From the NCBI RefSeq assembly GCF_000756655.1, contig NZ_ARXU01000019.1:1-42518 (forward strand): a stretch of DNA of 42,518 nt, in the 5' to 3' direction. Position numbers and translations under genes: made by a program. This stretch comes from Alcanivorax jadensis T9. Lineage in GTDB: Bacteria; Pseudomonadota; Gammaproteobacteria; Pseudomonadales; Alcanivoracaceae. Below, in pieces: positions 35,346-42,518 of this stretch (positions within the stretch are counted from its first letter, which is position 1; each line of letters begins with the position of its first letter). The notes under the pieces were generated by a model. That model was not told the DNA's origin. It was given only the letters and a program-made list of their open reading frames with translations, and did no database searches.

Positions 35346-35834
35346 TCAGGAGGAGGATGACAACAGCAAGGACAGTGCGTGGCGGGTATCAGGGGTGGCA
35401 TCGGGCAATAGCAGCGCGTCCCGGCCCGGCAGCCATTCAATGGCGACCACTTCATCGCTGAGCGAGACCGCCTGCGGACACACCACCACGGACGCCAGCG
35501 CGCCCCAGACCTGGTGATGGGGATTGGTAAAGAAGAACCACTGCCAACGGGAAAACTGACGTTGCACGCCCACTTCCTCGAACAATTCCCGCGACAGATT
35601 TTCGCCCACGGTTTCATTGGGGCGCATGACACCACCAGCAGCCAGATCCCAGCCACCGGGGTAAAAATGTTTGTCGGCGGCACGCTGTTGCACACAAACC
35701 CGCCCGGCCAGATCCCGCACCACCACGTAGGACGCGCGATGAATCAGCCTCTGACGCTGCATGCGCCCACGCTGACAACTGCCACGGGGTTGGTTGTGCC
35801 GGCTGACCAGAAGGACCGGTTCGCTGTTGCTCAT
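35346..35834 (-). CDS. Nudix hydrolase (YfcD-like)
   Basis: A 162-aa Nudix protein. The Nudix box is complete: GVMRPNE, then TVGENLS, then RELFEEVGV, matching G-x5-E-x7-REU-x-EE-x-GU at about residues 66-88. ASYVVVRDLAGRVCVQQRA, and then FYPGGWDLAAGGV, are typical of the YfcD/IDI-like Nudix group. The substrate is unknown, perhaps a nucleoside diphosphate derivative. The protein ends in a Ser-rich LLLSSSS. It lies 73 bases upstream of the SDR gene on the same strand and may be its operon leader. No strong Shine-Dalgarno is visible. Confidence 0.88.
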   Translation of the reverse strand: MSNSEPVLLVSRHNQPRGSCQRGRMQRQRLIHRASYVVVRDLAGRVCVQQRAADKHFYPGGWDLAAGGVMRPNETVGENLSRELFEEVGVQRQFSRWQWFFFTNPHHQVWGALASVVVCPQAVSLSDEVVAIEWLPGRDALLLPDATPDTRHALSLLLSSSS

Positions 35835-35924
35835 GGGATGCTGTTTTCGGCTGACGCGGACAGGAACACTATCGTCATGAGAAAGGGATTGCTACAGGGA
35901 GAAGGCCAGGGAGCACCTTTATGT

Positions 35925-36061
35925 CGGAGTTCCCTTTCAGGGGACGAACCGCGCGCGTCAACGCGAAATTGGGGAAACCCGATCCGGTTTCGCCGGGTTT
36001 GCTGAAGAGGATAGGTTGCCGCCTCGCGTCGCCCGATTCGTCGCCTGGAAGGGAACTCCTG
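35925..36061. repeat. Inverted-repeat REP pair upstream of the Nudix gene
   Basis: Left arm CGGAGTTCCCTTTCAGGGGA (35925-35948 in full) and right arm at 36037-36061 are inverted copies with about two mismatches. They share the GGAGTTCCYTTTNAGGGGACGAA form seen at 38520-38543. The gap 35835-36138 holds no gene otherwise. Confidence 0.7.
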
Positions 36062-36138
36062 CAGGAGCTAATTCCCCCCACAACCGGTCGCCCTGAGGTT
36101 TTACCTCAGTGATCTCAGTGACCTCTGTGGTAAAAAAT

Positions 36139-37167
36139 TTACGGCTGGAAGTGACTCGGCGGGTGGCCGGTCCATTTGCGGAAGGCACGGGCGAAATTGC
36201 TGGGGTCGGCATAGCCCAGTTTCGAGGCCACCTGCTGCACGGTGATATTGGCCTGCAGATACGCCATGGCCTTGGTCATGCGTACCTCTTCCAGCAGGGA
36301 GCGGTAGCTCACGCCCAGGGCATTGAGATAACGACGCAGGGTGCGGGAGGTAACGTGGAAATTGCACGCCAGCTGTTCCAGGCTGGGCAGCATGCCCTCT
36401 GCCTGCATCAACCGGGCGCGCACGCGGCTGGCCCAGTCCTGATCGGCTTCCAGCCGTTGCAGTTCTTCCTCGCATTTCTGTGCGGCCATCTGCCGGGACG
36501 CCGGATCAGACAGGGTAAAACGCTCGTTGAGCAGGGCCTTGGGTAACCGCAGGGCCGCCACCTCGGCCCCGAACTCCACCGGCATGGCCAACAATTCCCG
36601 GTAACGATCCGCATGGGCCGGCGCCGCATAAGGCAGCTCCAGCACCGCTCCCTGGAAACGATCGCCCAGCAGATAGCGAATCCCGCCGACCACCGCAGCC
36701 ACTACCACTTCCAGATAGGTTTCACGGATATCGCCCAGCGGCACGCTTTCCATGAGGCAGAAACGCACCCCTTCCTGGGAGGGTTCGATACGGGGAACGC
36801 ACAGGCGGGTACGGGTGCGGAAGTAGCGCTCCAGCAGCCGCAGGGCATCGCCCAGATCAGCACTGCTGATGGCGGCATAGCCGAGCAGGCCATGGGCGGT
36901 GAGGGTCAATTGTTGACCCAGCGCCAGGCCCAGGGCCGGATCACCGGTTATTTCACGGGCGCCCACCATGACCCGGCGGAACTGCTCGAAGCGCAGCGCC
37001 GGTTCCGGGTTATAGACCTCATCCTCGCTCAGCCCCACTTGGGAAAGCAGCCGACGACTATCCACGCCAACCTCGGCGATCAGTTCCACCAGGTTGCGCA
37101 CATAGTTGACCGGGACCGGGGAACGACCAGTACCAGGGTCCAGCTGTATAAAGCGCTCGTGATTCAT
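36139..37167 (-). CDS. AraC-family regulator with arabinose-binding-type domain
   Basis: A 342-aa regulator. The N-terminal about 200 residues form the Arabinose_bd-type domain found in OruR/ArgR-like and lipid-responsive AraC proteins (VPVNYVRNLVELIAEVGVD, LTLTAHGLLGYAAISSADLG). The C-terminal double helix-turn-helix (about 240-340) has SLEQLACNFHVTSRTLRRYL and VQQVASKLGYADPSNFARAF, then RKWTGHPPSHF. The start is at MNHERFIQL; the frame extends upstream into the promoter region. It is divergent from the fatty acid desaturase, which it probably controls. CTGTCC repeats 21 bases apart lie between them. Confidence 0.9.
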   Translation of the reverse strand: MNHERFIQLDPGTGRSPVPVNYVRNLVELIAEVGVDSRRLLSQVGLSEDEVYNPEPALRFEQFRRVMVGAREITGDPALGLALGQQLTLTAHGLLGYAAISSADLGDALRLLERYFRTRTRLCVPRIEPSQEGVRFCLMESVPLGDIRETYLEVVVAAVVGGIRYLLGDRFQGAVLELPYAAPAHADRYRELLAMPVEFGAEVAALRLPKALLNERFTLSDPASRQMAAQKCEEELQRLEADQDWASRVRARLMQAEGMLPSLEQLACNFHVTSRTLRRYLNALGVSYRSLLEEVRMTKAMAYLQANITVQQVASKLGYADPSNFARAFRKWTGHPPSHFQP

Positions 37168-37193
37168 GGCTCTACTATACGCTAATTTTGCAC

Positions 37194-37220
37194 CTGTCCG
37201 AAAATGACTGCTTTCTGTCC
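37194..37220. promoter_or_regulatory. Direct repeat in AraC/desaturase intergenic region
   Basis: CTGTCC occurs at 37194-37199 and again at 37215-37220, exactly 21 bases apart, two helical turns. AraC proteins usually bind such spaced direct repeats. Half-site length is short, so the site is tentative. Confidence 0.35.
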
Positions 37221-37301
37221 AGCCTTGCACTTCGCCCAAACACAACTGTTCACCAGAATGCCTGCATCCGAATTTCCCGGCCTCGACCGTCAAGGATAGT
37301 C

Positions 37302-38366
37302 ATGACCATGAAAGACACCACTTACAGCCGCCATTTTGGTGCCGATGATGCCCGCGCCATCCGCGATGCAGTGAAGAAGGATCTGGGCCCGGCCACTTTC
37401 AAGGCCCGCCCACTGCGCGCCCTGTGGTTTATTCCCATGAGCGCCGTGATCATCGGCAGCATCGCCACCATTCTGGCGCTCAATCTGCCCTGGTGGGGCA
37501 ATCTGCTGCTGGCCATTCTTGCCGGACACACCCTGGCCTGCCAGGCACTGCTGGCCCACGAAGTACTGCACGGCGCTCTCGGCATGAGCCGCCGCATGCA
37601 GGACGTTCTCGGCTGGATCGGCTTTGGCCCGGCCCTGATCGCCCCGGAATTCTGGCGCCGTTGGCATAATGTGGCCCACCACGCCAACACCAACCTGGGC
37701 GACAAGGACCCGGATTCCTTCGGCACCCTGTACCGCTACGAGAAACACCCGCAGACCGCCAATTTCACCAAGCTGGCCCCCGGCGGGCGCACCTGGTACA
37801 GCTTTTTGTTCCTGTTCTATTCCTTCATGTTCCACGGCCAACTGGTGCTGCGCATGCAGACCCGCAAGCGTGAGGAGTTCAAGGGATTCAACCGCAAGAA
37901 AGCGATCCGCCAGTCCTACCTGTGCATGGCGGCATGGATAACGCTGGCCATCGTGTCCGGCCCACTGGCGATCTTCACCGTGCTGATCCCCATGGCGATC
38001 ATCAACTTCATCGGCCAGAGCTACATTCTCACCAACCACATGCTGCGCCCGCAGATGGACAACAACCACCCGGTGGACAATTCCATGAGCGTGCGCGCCT
38101 GGCGCTGGATCGATCCGCTGCATTTCCATTTCAGCCATCATGTGGAGCATCACCTGTTCCCGAAAATGGGCTCCGATCAGGCACCGAAAGTGCGCGCCTG
38201 GCTGCAGCAGGAAATGCCTGAACGTTATGTGTGCCCCAGCCATGTCAAAGCGGTGGCCATGCTCTACAAGACCCCGCGCGTCTATCAGGATGCCAACACC
38301 CTGGTCGATCCCCTTAACCGGGAACGGACCGTGGATGTGATGGAGCTGCAGGGGCAGTTGAACTAA
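37302..38366 (+). CDS. Membrane fatty acid desaturase
   Basis: A 354-aa integral membrane di-iron desaturase. All three His boxes are present: HEVLHG (H-x3-H, near 91), HNVAHH (H-x2-HH, near 124) and HHVEHH (H-x2-HH, near 283). At least four hydrophobic segments lie around them (AVIIGSIATILALNLPWWGN, LLLAILAGHTLACQALL and LAIVSGPLAIFTVLIPMAII). It would insert a double bond into an acyl chain of a lipid or acyl-CoA in the inner membrane, using electrons from a ferredoxin or cytochrome b5-type donor. AAGGA precedes the ATG at 37302; the longer frame from 37188 crosses the intergenic region. It is divergent from the AraC regulator. Confidence 0.92.
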   Translation: MTMKDTTYSRHFGADDARAIRDAVKKDLGPATFKARPLRALWFIPMSAVIIGSIATILALNLPWWGNLLLAILAGHTLACQALLAHEVLHGALGMSRRMQDVLGWIGFGPALIAPEFWRRWHNVAHHANTNLGDKDPDSFGTLYRYEKHPQTANFTKLAPGGRTWYSFLFLFYSFMFHGQLVLRMQTRKREEFKGFNRKKAIRQSYLCMAAWITLAIVSGPLAIFTVLIPMAIINFIGQSYILTNHMLRPQMDNNHPVDNSMSVRAWRWIDPLHFHFSHHVEHHLFPKMGSDQAPKVRAWLQQEMPERYVCPSHVKAVAMLYKTPRVYQDANTLVDPLNRERTVDVMELQGQLN

Positions 38367-38511
38367 GCGGGTTCCCGTGGGATCTGCTGCAGAAACGGAG
38401 TGCAGCGGAGTAACGCAACTGGTTCCGTGCGGCCCGAAGGGTAAGCGAAGGGAATCACATCGCTAGCGGCGCGACCATTAGCGTAAAAATGCAACTCACA
38501 CGGCCAAAACG

Positions 38512-38680
38512 AAGCCGCTGTAGGAGTTCCTTTTGAGGGACGAATCCGAGCCTAGGCGAGGAAACGGACTATGCTGATACCGCCAGATCACTCTGACGAC
38601 GTCGCTCTCTTCTGATTGCCCGCAGGCGATTTCCACGCTGACGCGTGGTTCGTCCCTCAAGAGGAACTCCTAAGCGGCTT
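38512..38680. repeat. Inverted-repeat REP pair between desaturase and rsuA
   Basis: Arms at 38512-38543 (AAGCCGCTGTAGGAGTTCCT...) and 38649-38680 are inverted and differ at only a couple of positions over about 32 bases. This is the same family as the element at 35925-36061. The stretch 38367-38511 shows no gene. Confidence 0.75.
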
Positions 38681-38733
38681 CGCTTTAAACGTCGCTGGTG
38701 ATCGCGCCGCCAGCGACGCTCCTATGGAAACCC

Positions 38734-39423
38734 TTACAGACTGTGAATCTCTTCCTCGCTCAGGGCCCGGAACTCTCCCGGCGCCAGATCCGCATCCAGC
38801 ACAATCTCACCGATCTGCTCCCGGTGCAGGGCCACCACCTTGTTTCCCCGCGCCGCCAGCATCCGTTTTACCTGATGGTAACGCCCTTCCCGGATGGTCA
38901 GCAGCAACTGGTCCACACCTACCCGCTCCGCCTTGGCGGGCAAGGTGGGAGAGTCTTCGCCACGCAGCAGAATGCCATCACGCAGGGCCTGCAGATCTTC
39001 ATCACCGACCGGTTCCGCGCAACTCACCCGGTAACGCTTGTCGCACTGGTGGCTCGGCGAGGTGAGCCGGTGGGACCACTGGCCATCCGTGGTCAACAAC
39101 ACGAGGCCGGTGGTGTCCCGGTCCAGGCGGCCCGCCGGGTGCAGATCCTGGCGCAGTTCCGCAGGCAGCAGGTCCAGTACGGTGCGATGCTCCGGGTCGT
39201 CCGTGGAACACACCACCCCCGCCGGTTTGTGCAGCATCAGGTAGCGGTGGCCCGGCAATTGCACCGGCTCACCATGCAGCCAGACGCCCTGCCCCTCCCG
39301 CAGTTGCAGGTTAGCTTTCGAACGGGCTTCGCCCTCCACGGTGACCGCACCGCGGCTGATCAGCTGTTTGGCCTCCTTGCGGGTCAGGCCGGCACTGTGG
39401 GCGAGAAAATAGTCCAGACGCAT
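38734..39423 (-). CDS. rsuA: 16S rRNA pseudouridine synthase RsuA
   Basis: A 229-aa enzyme (E. coli RsuA is 231 aa). The N-terminal S4 RNA-binding domain (MRLDYFLAHSAGLTRKEAKQ, about 1-60) is followed by the catalytic domain, with the active-site Asp in HPAGRLDRDTTGLVLL, KRYRVSC, and REGRYHQVKRMLAARGN near the C-terminus. It makes pseudouridine 516 in 16S rRNA. The start is at MRLDYFL; the frame extends into the rep promoter region with no family features. It diverges from rep. Confidence 0.92.
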   Translation of the reverse strand: MRLDYFLAHSAGLTRKEAKQLISRGAVTVEGEARSKANLQLREGQGVWLHGEPVQLPGHRYLMLHKPAGVVCSTDDPEHRTVLDLLPAELRQDLHPAGRLDRDTTGLVLLTTDGQWSHRLTSPSHQCDKRYRVSCAEPVGDEDLQALRDGILLRGEDSPTLPAKAERVGVDQLLLTIREGRYHQVKRMLAARGNKVVALHREQIGEIVLDADLAPGEFRALSEEEIHSL

Positions 39424-39472
39424 GGGCAAAACCGTTATCGGGAAAACCGCCATGATAACCGACATAAGGTGT

Positions 39473-39501
39473 CTGGAGTGCAGGGCCATCGCTGGTATCA
39501 T
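39473..39501 (+). promoter_or_regulatory. Candidate promoter of rep
   Basis: TATCAT (39496-39501) with an upstream TG one base away (TG-G-TATCAT) makes an extended -10. A poor -35, CTGGAG, lies at 39473-39478 with a 17-base spacer. It is 40 bases before the rep start. Confidence 0.45.
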
Positions 39502-39540
39502 AGCGGCCCGATTTCACACCCCAAGATTGTCCGGAGCCCT

Positions 39541-41562
39541 ATGAGTCAGCTCAACCCCCGCCAGCAGGAAGCCGTGCACTATGCCGATGGCCCGTTGCTG
39601 GTACTGGCCGGGGCGGGTTCCGGGAAGACCAGCGTGATCACCCGCAAGATCGCCTGGCTGATCCAGGAAAGGGGCATGTCGGCCCGGCATATCGCCGCGG
39701 TGACCTTCACCAACAAGGCCGCCCGGGAAATGAAGGAGCGGGTGCAGTCCCTGGTGAGCCGGGACCTGACCCGGGGGCTGATTGTCTCTACCTTCCACAA
39801 CCTGGGCCTGCGCATTCTCAAGTCCGAGCTCAAAGCCTGCGGCCTGCGCAACGGCTTCTCCATTCTCGACGGCGCCGACAGCAAGGAAATTCTCAAGGAG
39901 ATCCTGCGCCAGGGGGAATCGGAACGGGACCTGGACGCGGTGGACGTGATCCACAAGCGCATTTCTGACTGGAAGAACGCGCTGGTGCTGCCAGAGGAAG
40001 CGGTGAGCACTGCCGAGACCGACGAGGACCTGCGCGCCGCCATGGCCTACGGCGGCTACGACCGCATGTTGCGGGTCTGCAACGCGGTGGATTTCGATGA
40101 CCTGATCCTGATGCCGGCGCGCATGTTCCGCGAACAGCCGCGCATTCTGGAAAAGTGGCGCAACCGCATCCAGTACCTGCTGGTGGACGAATACCAGGAC
40201 ACCAACGGCGCCCAGTACGAAATGGTGAAGATGCTCACCCTGCCGGAAGGCAAGTTCACCGTGGTGGGCGATGACGACCAGTCCATCTACGCCTGGCGCG
40301 GCGCCCGCCCGGAAAATCTGGCGCAGCTGCAGCAGGACTGGCCCACCCTGAAAGTGGTCAAGCTGGAGCAGAATTACCGCTCCACCGGCCGCATCCTGAA
40401 AGCGGCCAATACGGTGATCGCCAACAACCCCCACGAATTTGAAAAGAGCCTGTGGTCCGACTACGGCTACGGCGAGCCGATTCGTTTTTCCGCCCTGCGC
40501 GATGAAGAAGCAGAAACCGAATGGATTGCCAGCGACATCTTCCATCGCCGTCTGCAACAGGGCTTGAAGTGGAAAGACTTTGCGGTGTTGTACCGAGGTA
40601 ATTTCCAGTCGCGGATTCTGGAAATGAAACTGCAGAGCCTGTCGATTCCCTACAAGGTATCCGGCGGCAAAAGTTTCTTCTCGCGTAGCGAGATCAAGGA
40701 CCTGATGTGTTACCTGCGCCTGCTGGTCAACCCGGATGACGACAACGCCTTCCTGCGCATCATCAACACCCCGCGCCGGGAGATCGGCCCTGCCACCCTG
40801 GAAAAACTCGCCACCTGGGCCCTGAAACGGGAACAGGGGCTCTACCATGTCTGTGACGACATTGCCCTCAGTGAAGTCATGAACCCCAAGGCCGCCGAGA
40901 AACTGCAGAAGTTCAAGGCCTGGCTGGATGCCAAACGGCAGTTCTGTTTCGGCCACAACAGCCTGCAGGCGGTGCAGGAACTGATCCGCGACATGGATTA
41001 TGAGGGCTGGCTGATGCAGAACGCCTCCAGCCCACGCATCGGCGAAAAGAATATCGAAAATATCTGGCAGCTGGTGCGCAGTATTGAACGCATGCTGGAA
41101 AAACAGGAAGACGAAGAAGACGGCGCCAGCGACCTGGAAGCGGTGATCAAGAAACTGGTGTTGCTGGATATGCTCGAACAGCAACAGGAAGAGGACGATT
41201 CCGACCGGGTACAGCTGATGACCCTGCACGCCTCCAAGGGGCTGGAGTTTCCCCACGTCTACATGATGGGTGTGGAAGAAGAATTCCTCCCTCACCGCAC
41301 CAGTATTGAAGAAGACAACATCGTCGAGGAACGCCGGCTGATGTACGTGGGCATCACTCGCGCCCGGGAAACCCTGGCCATGACCCAGGCGCTGACCCGC
41401 AAACAATACGGCGAGAAAATCGATACCACCGCCAGCCGCTTCGTGGACGAAATGCCCCAGGACGATATCGACTTTCTGGGCATCGGCATGATTAAAGACG
41501 AAGCGAAGGAAACGGCAGTGGCGGAGGCCAGCATTGCCAATCTTCGGGCGTTGCTGGATTAG
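39541..41562 (+). CDS. rep: ATP-dependent DNA helicase Rep
   Basis: A 673-aa superfamily 1A helicase, exactly the length of E. coli Rep. Motifs in order: Q motif MSQLNPRQQEAVHYADGPL, Walker A LAGAGSGKTSVITRK, Ia AAVTFTNKAAREMKERV, II LLVDEYQDTNGAQYEMV, III VVGDDDQSIYAWRGA, IV KLEQNYRSTGRILKAA, V VQLMTLHASKGLEFPHVYM, and VI EERRLMYVGITRARETLAMT. It is a 3'-5' translocase that clears replication blocks. The start is ATG at 39541 with GGAG upstream; a longer open frame runs 5' across rsuA but is antisense noise. PcrA/UvrD is excluded by the N-terminal and ATPase sequence matching Rep. Confidence 0.96.
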   Translation: MSQLNPRQQEAVHYADGPLLVLAGAGSGKTSVITRKIAWLIQERGMSARHIAAVTFTNKAAREMKERVQSLVSRDLTRGLIVSTFHNLGLRILKSELKACGLRNGFSILDGADSKEILKEILRQGESERDLDAVDVIHKRISDWKNALVLPEEAVSTAETDEDLRAAMAYGGYDRMLRVCNAVDFDDLILMPARMFREQPRILEKWRNRIQYLLVDEYQDTNGAQYEMVKMLTLPEGKFTVVGDDDQSIYAWRGARPENLAQLQQDWPTLKVVKLEQNYRSTGRILKAANTVIANNPHEFEKSLWSDYGYGEPIRFSALRDEEAETEWIASDIFHRRLQQGLKWKDFAVLYRGNFQSRILEMKLQSLSIPYKVSGGKSFFSRSEIKDLMCYLRLLVNPDDDNAFLRIINTPRREIGPATLEKLATWALKREQGLYHVCDDIALSEVMNPKAAEKLQKFKAWLDAKRQFCFGHNSLQAVQELIRDMDYEGWLMQNASSPRIGEKNIENIWQLVRSIERMLEKQEDEEDGASDLEAVIKKLVLLDMLEQQQEEDDSDRVQLMTLHASKGLEFPHVYMMGVEEEFLPHRTSIEEDNIVEERRLMYVGITRARETLAMTQALTRKQYGEKIDTTASRFVDEMPQDDIDFLGIGMIKDEAKETAVAEASIANLRALLD

Positions 41563-41817
41563 CAGGCTGCTGAAAGACTCTCAACACTCCTGGATTTTCC
41601 GTGAAGAACAGAGCGTAATGGAGTAACGCCAGTAAGGCTGGACCACAGGCTTAACGCAGCAAATAGCCGATGCTTGTTGCATCGCTAAGGAGCTTATAAA
41701 CCCGCGATTATTAACGATGCAACTATTACTTTCTACGGCAAAAAGGGTTTTCAGAGGTTCCCTCGCACGCAGAAATGCAAATCAAAGCGACTCACGCCCC
41801 CGCGGGCCTTTTTAGCT
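41563..41817. other. Gene-free stretch after rep
   Basis: No gene or REP unit is seen. GC falls through this stretch, marking the change from rep to the AT-rich genes beyond. A short GC palindrome (CCCGCGGG, 41799-41806) followed by T residues could be a weak terminator. Confidence 0.4.
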
Positions 41818-42056
41818 CTAAAGCGAACTCCCCCTCCATTGAAGCAATGCGATCATCGCGACTCCTCCTGCAACCACAATGGACCATGCCAGTTTCTTCC
41901 TCCCTCTTCGGTAATGATCCGGCATAGCAATTACCCAAACACCCAAAAATGCTGCCAAACCAGCAAGATACCAATAGCCTTTCAACAGCCCGCCCGTTGC
42001 AACCAACCAAAAAAAACGATAAGCAGTATTCTGAAAATCAAGCCCAATGATTTCAT
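41818..42056 (-). CDS. Small membrane protein, frame broken at a homopolymer
   Basis: Bases 41818-42006 encode VATGGLLKGYWYLAGLAAFL and a further hydrophobic segment (LAWSIVVAGGVAMIALLQW), with two clear membrane helices but only a TTG as a start. A good ATG at 42056 opens a second frame, MKSLGLIFRILLIVFF, that ends at 41982. The two frames meet at a run of eight T (plus-strand A at 42009-42016). One more T would join them into a protein of about 79 aa with three helices. The ATG is five bases after the upstream gene's stop, so the two are coupled. I cannot tell a true frameshift from a sequencing error or phase variation. No family is recognised. Confidence 0.45.
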
Positions 42057-42060
42057 TTTT

Positions 42061-42518
42061 TTACTCTTTACAGCTCCACTGTGCAGTGAAAAATGATGAA
42101 ATGATCCCGGCAATGAAGAATGACGCCCAAATTGCTAGTGAGAGCGTAATCAATAACGCAAAGAACGGCAAAAGAAGGAAAGCAGCCCCAATAGTCACAA
42201 ATATCCCTGCAAAGAACTTGGCTATCGCAAATGCAAAGCCACATTCTCTAATATCAAAATAAAGACCTATAGCGGAAATCACTTCATCAAGAACGCCTCC
42301 AAGTGATTTCAACCATGGCGACTGTCCAAACTTATCTAGCAACCCTAAAAGCCATGAGACAGCATCCGTTCCTCCTGGTGTGGATATACTTCCCCCATTC
42401 TCCCCACTCGAAATCAAATAGCCTCCGGCGCCCGTTTTCGGATCAATAACAGTATAACCTGCAGACTGTTTTCCGAAAAAATTCACCGGCCTCTCATGAG
42501 CCGTCACTTCCTTGCCCG
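42061..42518 (-). CDS. C-terminus of a larger protein with hydrophobic tail (5' end outside window)
   Basis: The frame is open from the window edge, so only about the last 152 residues are seen. The visible part starts with GKEVTAHERPVNFFG and carries QSAGYTVIDPKTGAGGYLIS, a segment like those in large surface or polymorphic-toxin-type proteins with transglutaminase- or RHS-like upstream regions. It is followed by a Gly/Ser linker and a long hydrophobic C-terminal half (FAFAIAKFFAGIFVTIGAAF, LLLPFFALLITLSLAIWASF) with two or three membrane helices. The protein ends in FFTAQWSCKE. Codon use is AT-rich and unlike the genes upstream, a sign of transfer. GTG at 42507 is probably an internal Val. 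Confidence 0.6.
   Translation of the reverse strand, partial: GKEVTAHERPVNFFGKQSAGYTVIDPKTGAGGYLISSGENGGSISTPGGTDAVSWLLGLLDKFGQSPWLKSLGGVLDEVISAIGLYFDIRECGFAFAIAKFFAGIFVTIGAAFLLLPFFALLITLSLAIWASFFIAGIISSFFTAQWSCKE

Noticed and set aside
35273-35695. Extension of the SDR gene to 392 aa
   Set aside because: The added region lies over the Nudix gene and its intergenic space; the SDR fold starts at MSQRFSV.
38698-39540. Extension of rep upstream to give 954 aa
   Set aside because: The extra part is antisense to rsuA and has no helicase features. ATG 39541 gives the normal 673 aa.
39514-41406. 630-aa open frame antisense to rep
   Set aside because: It is a shadow of the rep reading frame in GC-rich DNA, with His/Gln-rich low-complexity sequence and no domain. 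Rep itself is complete with all helicase motifs.
41563-41590. GCAGGCTGCTGAAA resembling an insertion sequence end
   Set aside because: No inverted partner or transposase is nearby, and the match rests on memory of a short string.

Overview
This window reads as chromosomal DNA of a GC-rich gammaproteobacterium. It carries CreBCD, Rep helicase, RsuA, UbiK, ComM/YifB, RlmI-like methyltransferase and a GlnK-AmtB pair, together with Pseudomonas-style REP palindromes. The lipid and acyl-CoA genes (fatty acid desaturase, acyl-CoA dehydrogenase, SDR, nitronate monooxygenase) and several RND pumps would suit an Alcanivorax-like marine organism. That assignment is an impression from gene content, not a demonstrated placement.

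Layout. Bases 1-290 hold the end of a ChrR-type cupin gene. Bases 294-1423 are a REP-associated (Y1/HUH) transposase cassette bounded by a 16-bp inverted repeat. Bases 1598-7697 (minus) are a heavy-metal RND operon: a small His/Cys-rich secreted protein, then CzcC-, CzcB- and CzcA-like genes. Bases 7836-11063 (plus) hold a PaaI-type thioesterase and a compact signalling cluster of single-domain response regulator, membrane histidine kinase and a Cys-rich protein I cannot assign. Bases 11090-12651 are a divergent pair: a GluR0-type ligand-gated potassium channel and a secreted cupredoxin-like protein. Bases 12867-17888 are an RND drug-efflux pair with a divergent TetR regulator and a palindromic operator.

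Bases 18099-23002 (minus) hold an outer-membrane barrel protein, creB-creC, a REP cluster, creD and a small TPR-like gene overlapping creD. Bases 23090-25726 hold a GAF protein, a TetR regulator, and a nitronate monooxygenase/SnoaL operon that shares a TTACA-N-TGTAA palindrome with the TetR gene. Bases 25858-28408 are an ABHD-type hydrolase and an RlmI-like methyltransferase. Bases 28691-30590 are glnK-amtB with a readable sigma-54 promoter and two adjacent NtrC-like sites. UbiK and ComM follow on the plus strand. Bases 33301-35834 (minus) are a Nudix, SDR and acyl-CoA dehydrogenase run. Bases 36139-38366 are an AraC regulator divergent from a membrane fatty acid desaturase. Bases 38734-41562 are rsuA divergent from rep.

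The last 700 bases or so change character. They are visibly AT-richer and carry the C-terminal end of a large protein with hydrophobic segments, followed by a small membrane protein whose frame breaks at an eight-base homopolymer. This edge, the GluR0-like channel and the regulator-kinase-Cys protein cluster are the most interesting parts. Most of the rest is recognisable core or common accessory content. I saw no tRNA, rRNA or CRISPR array.
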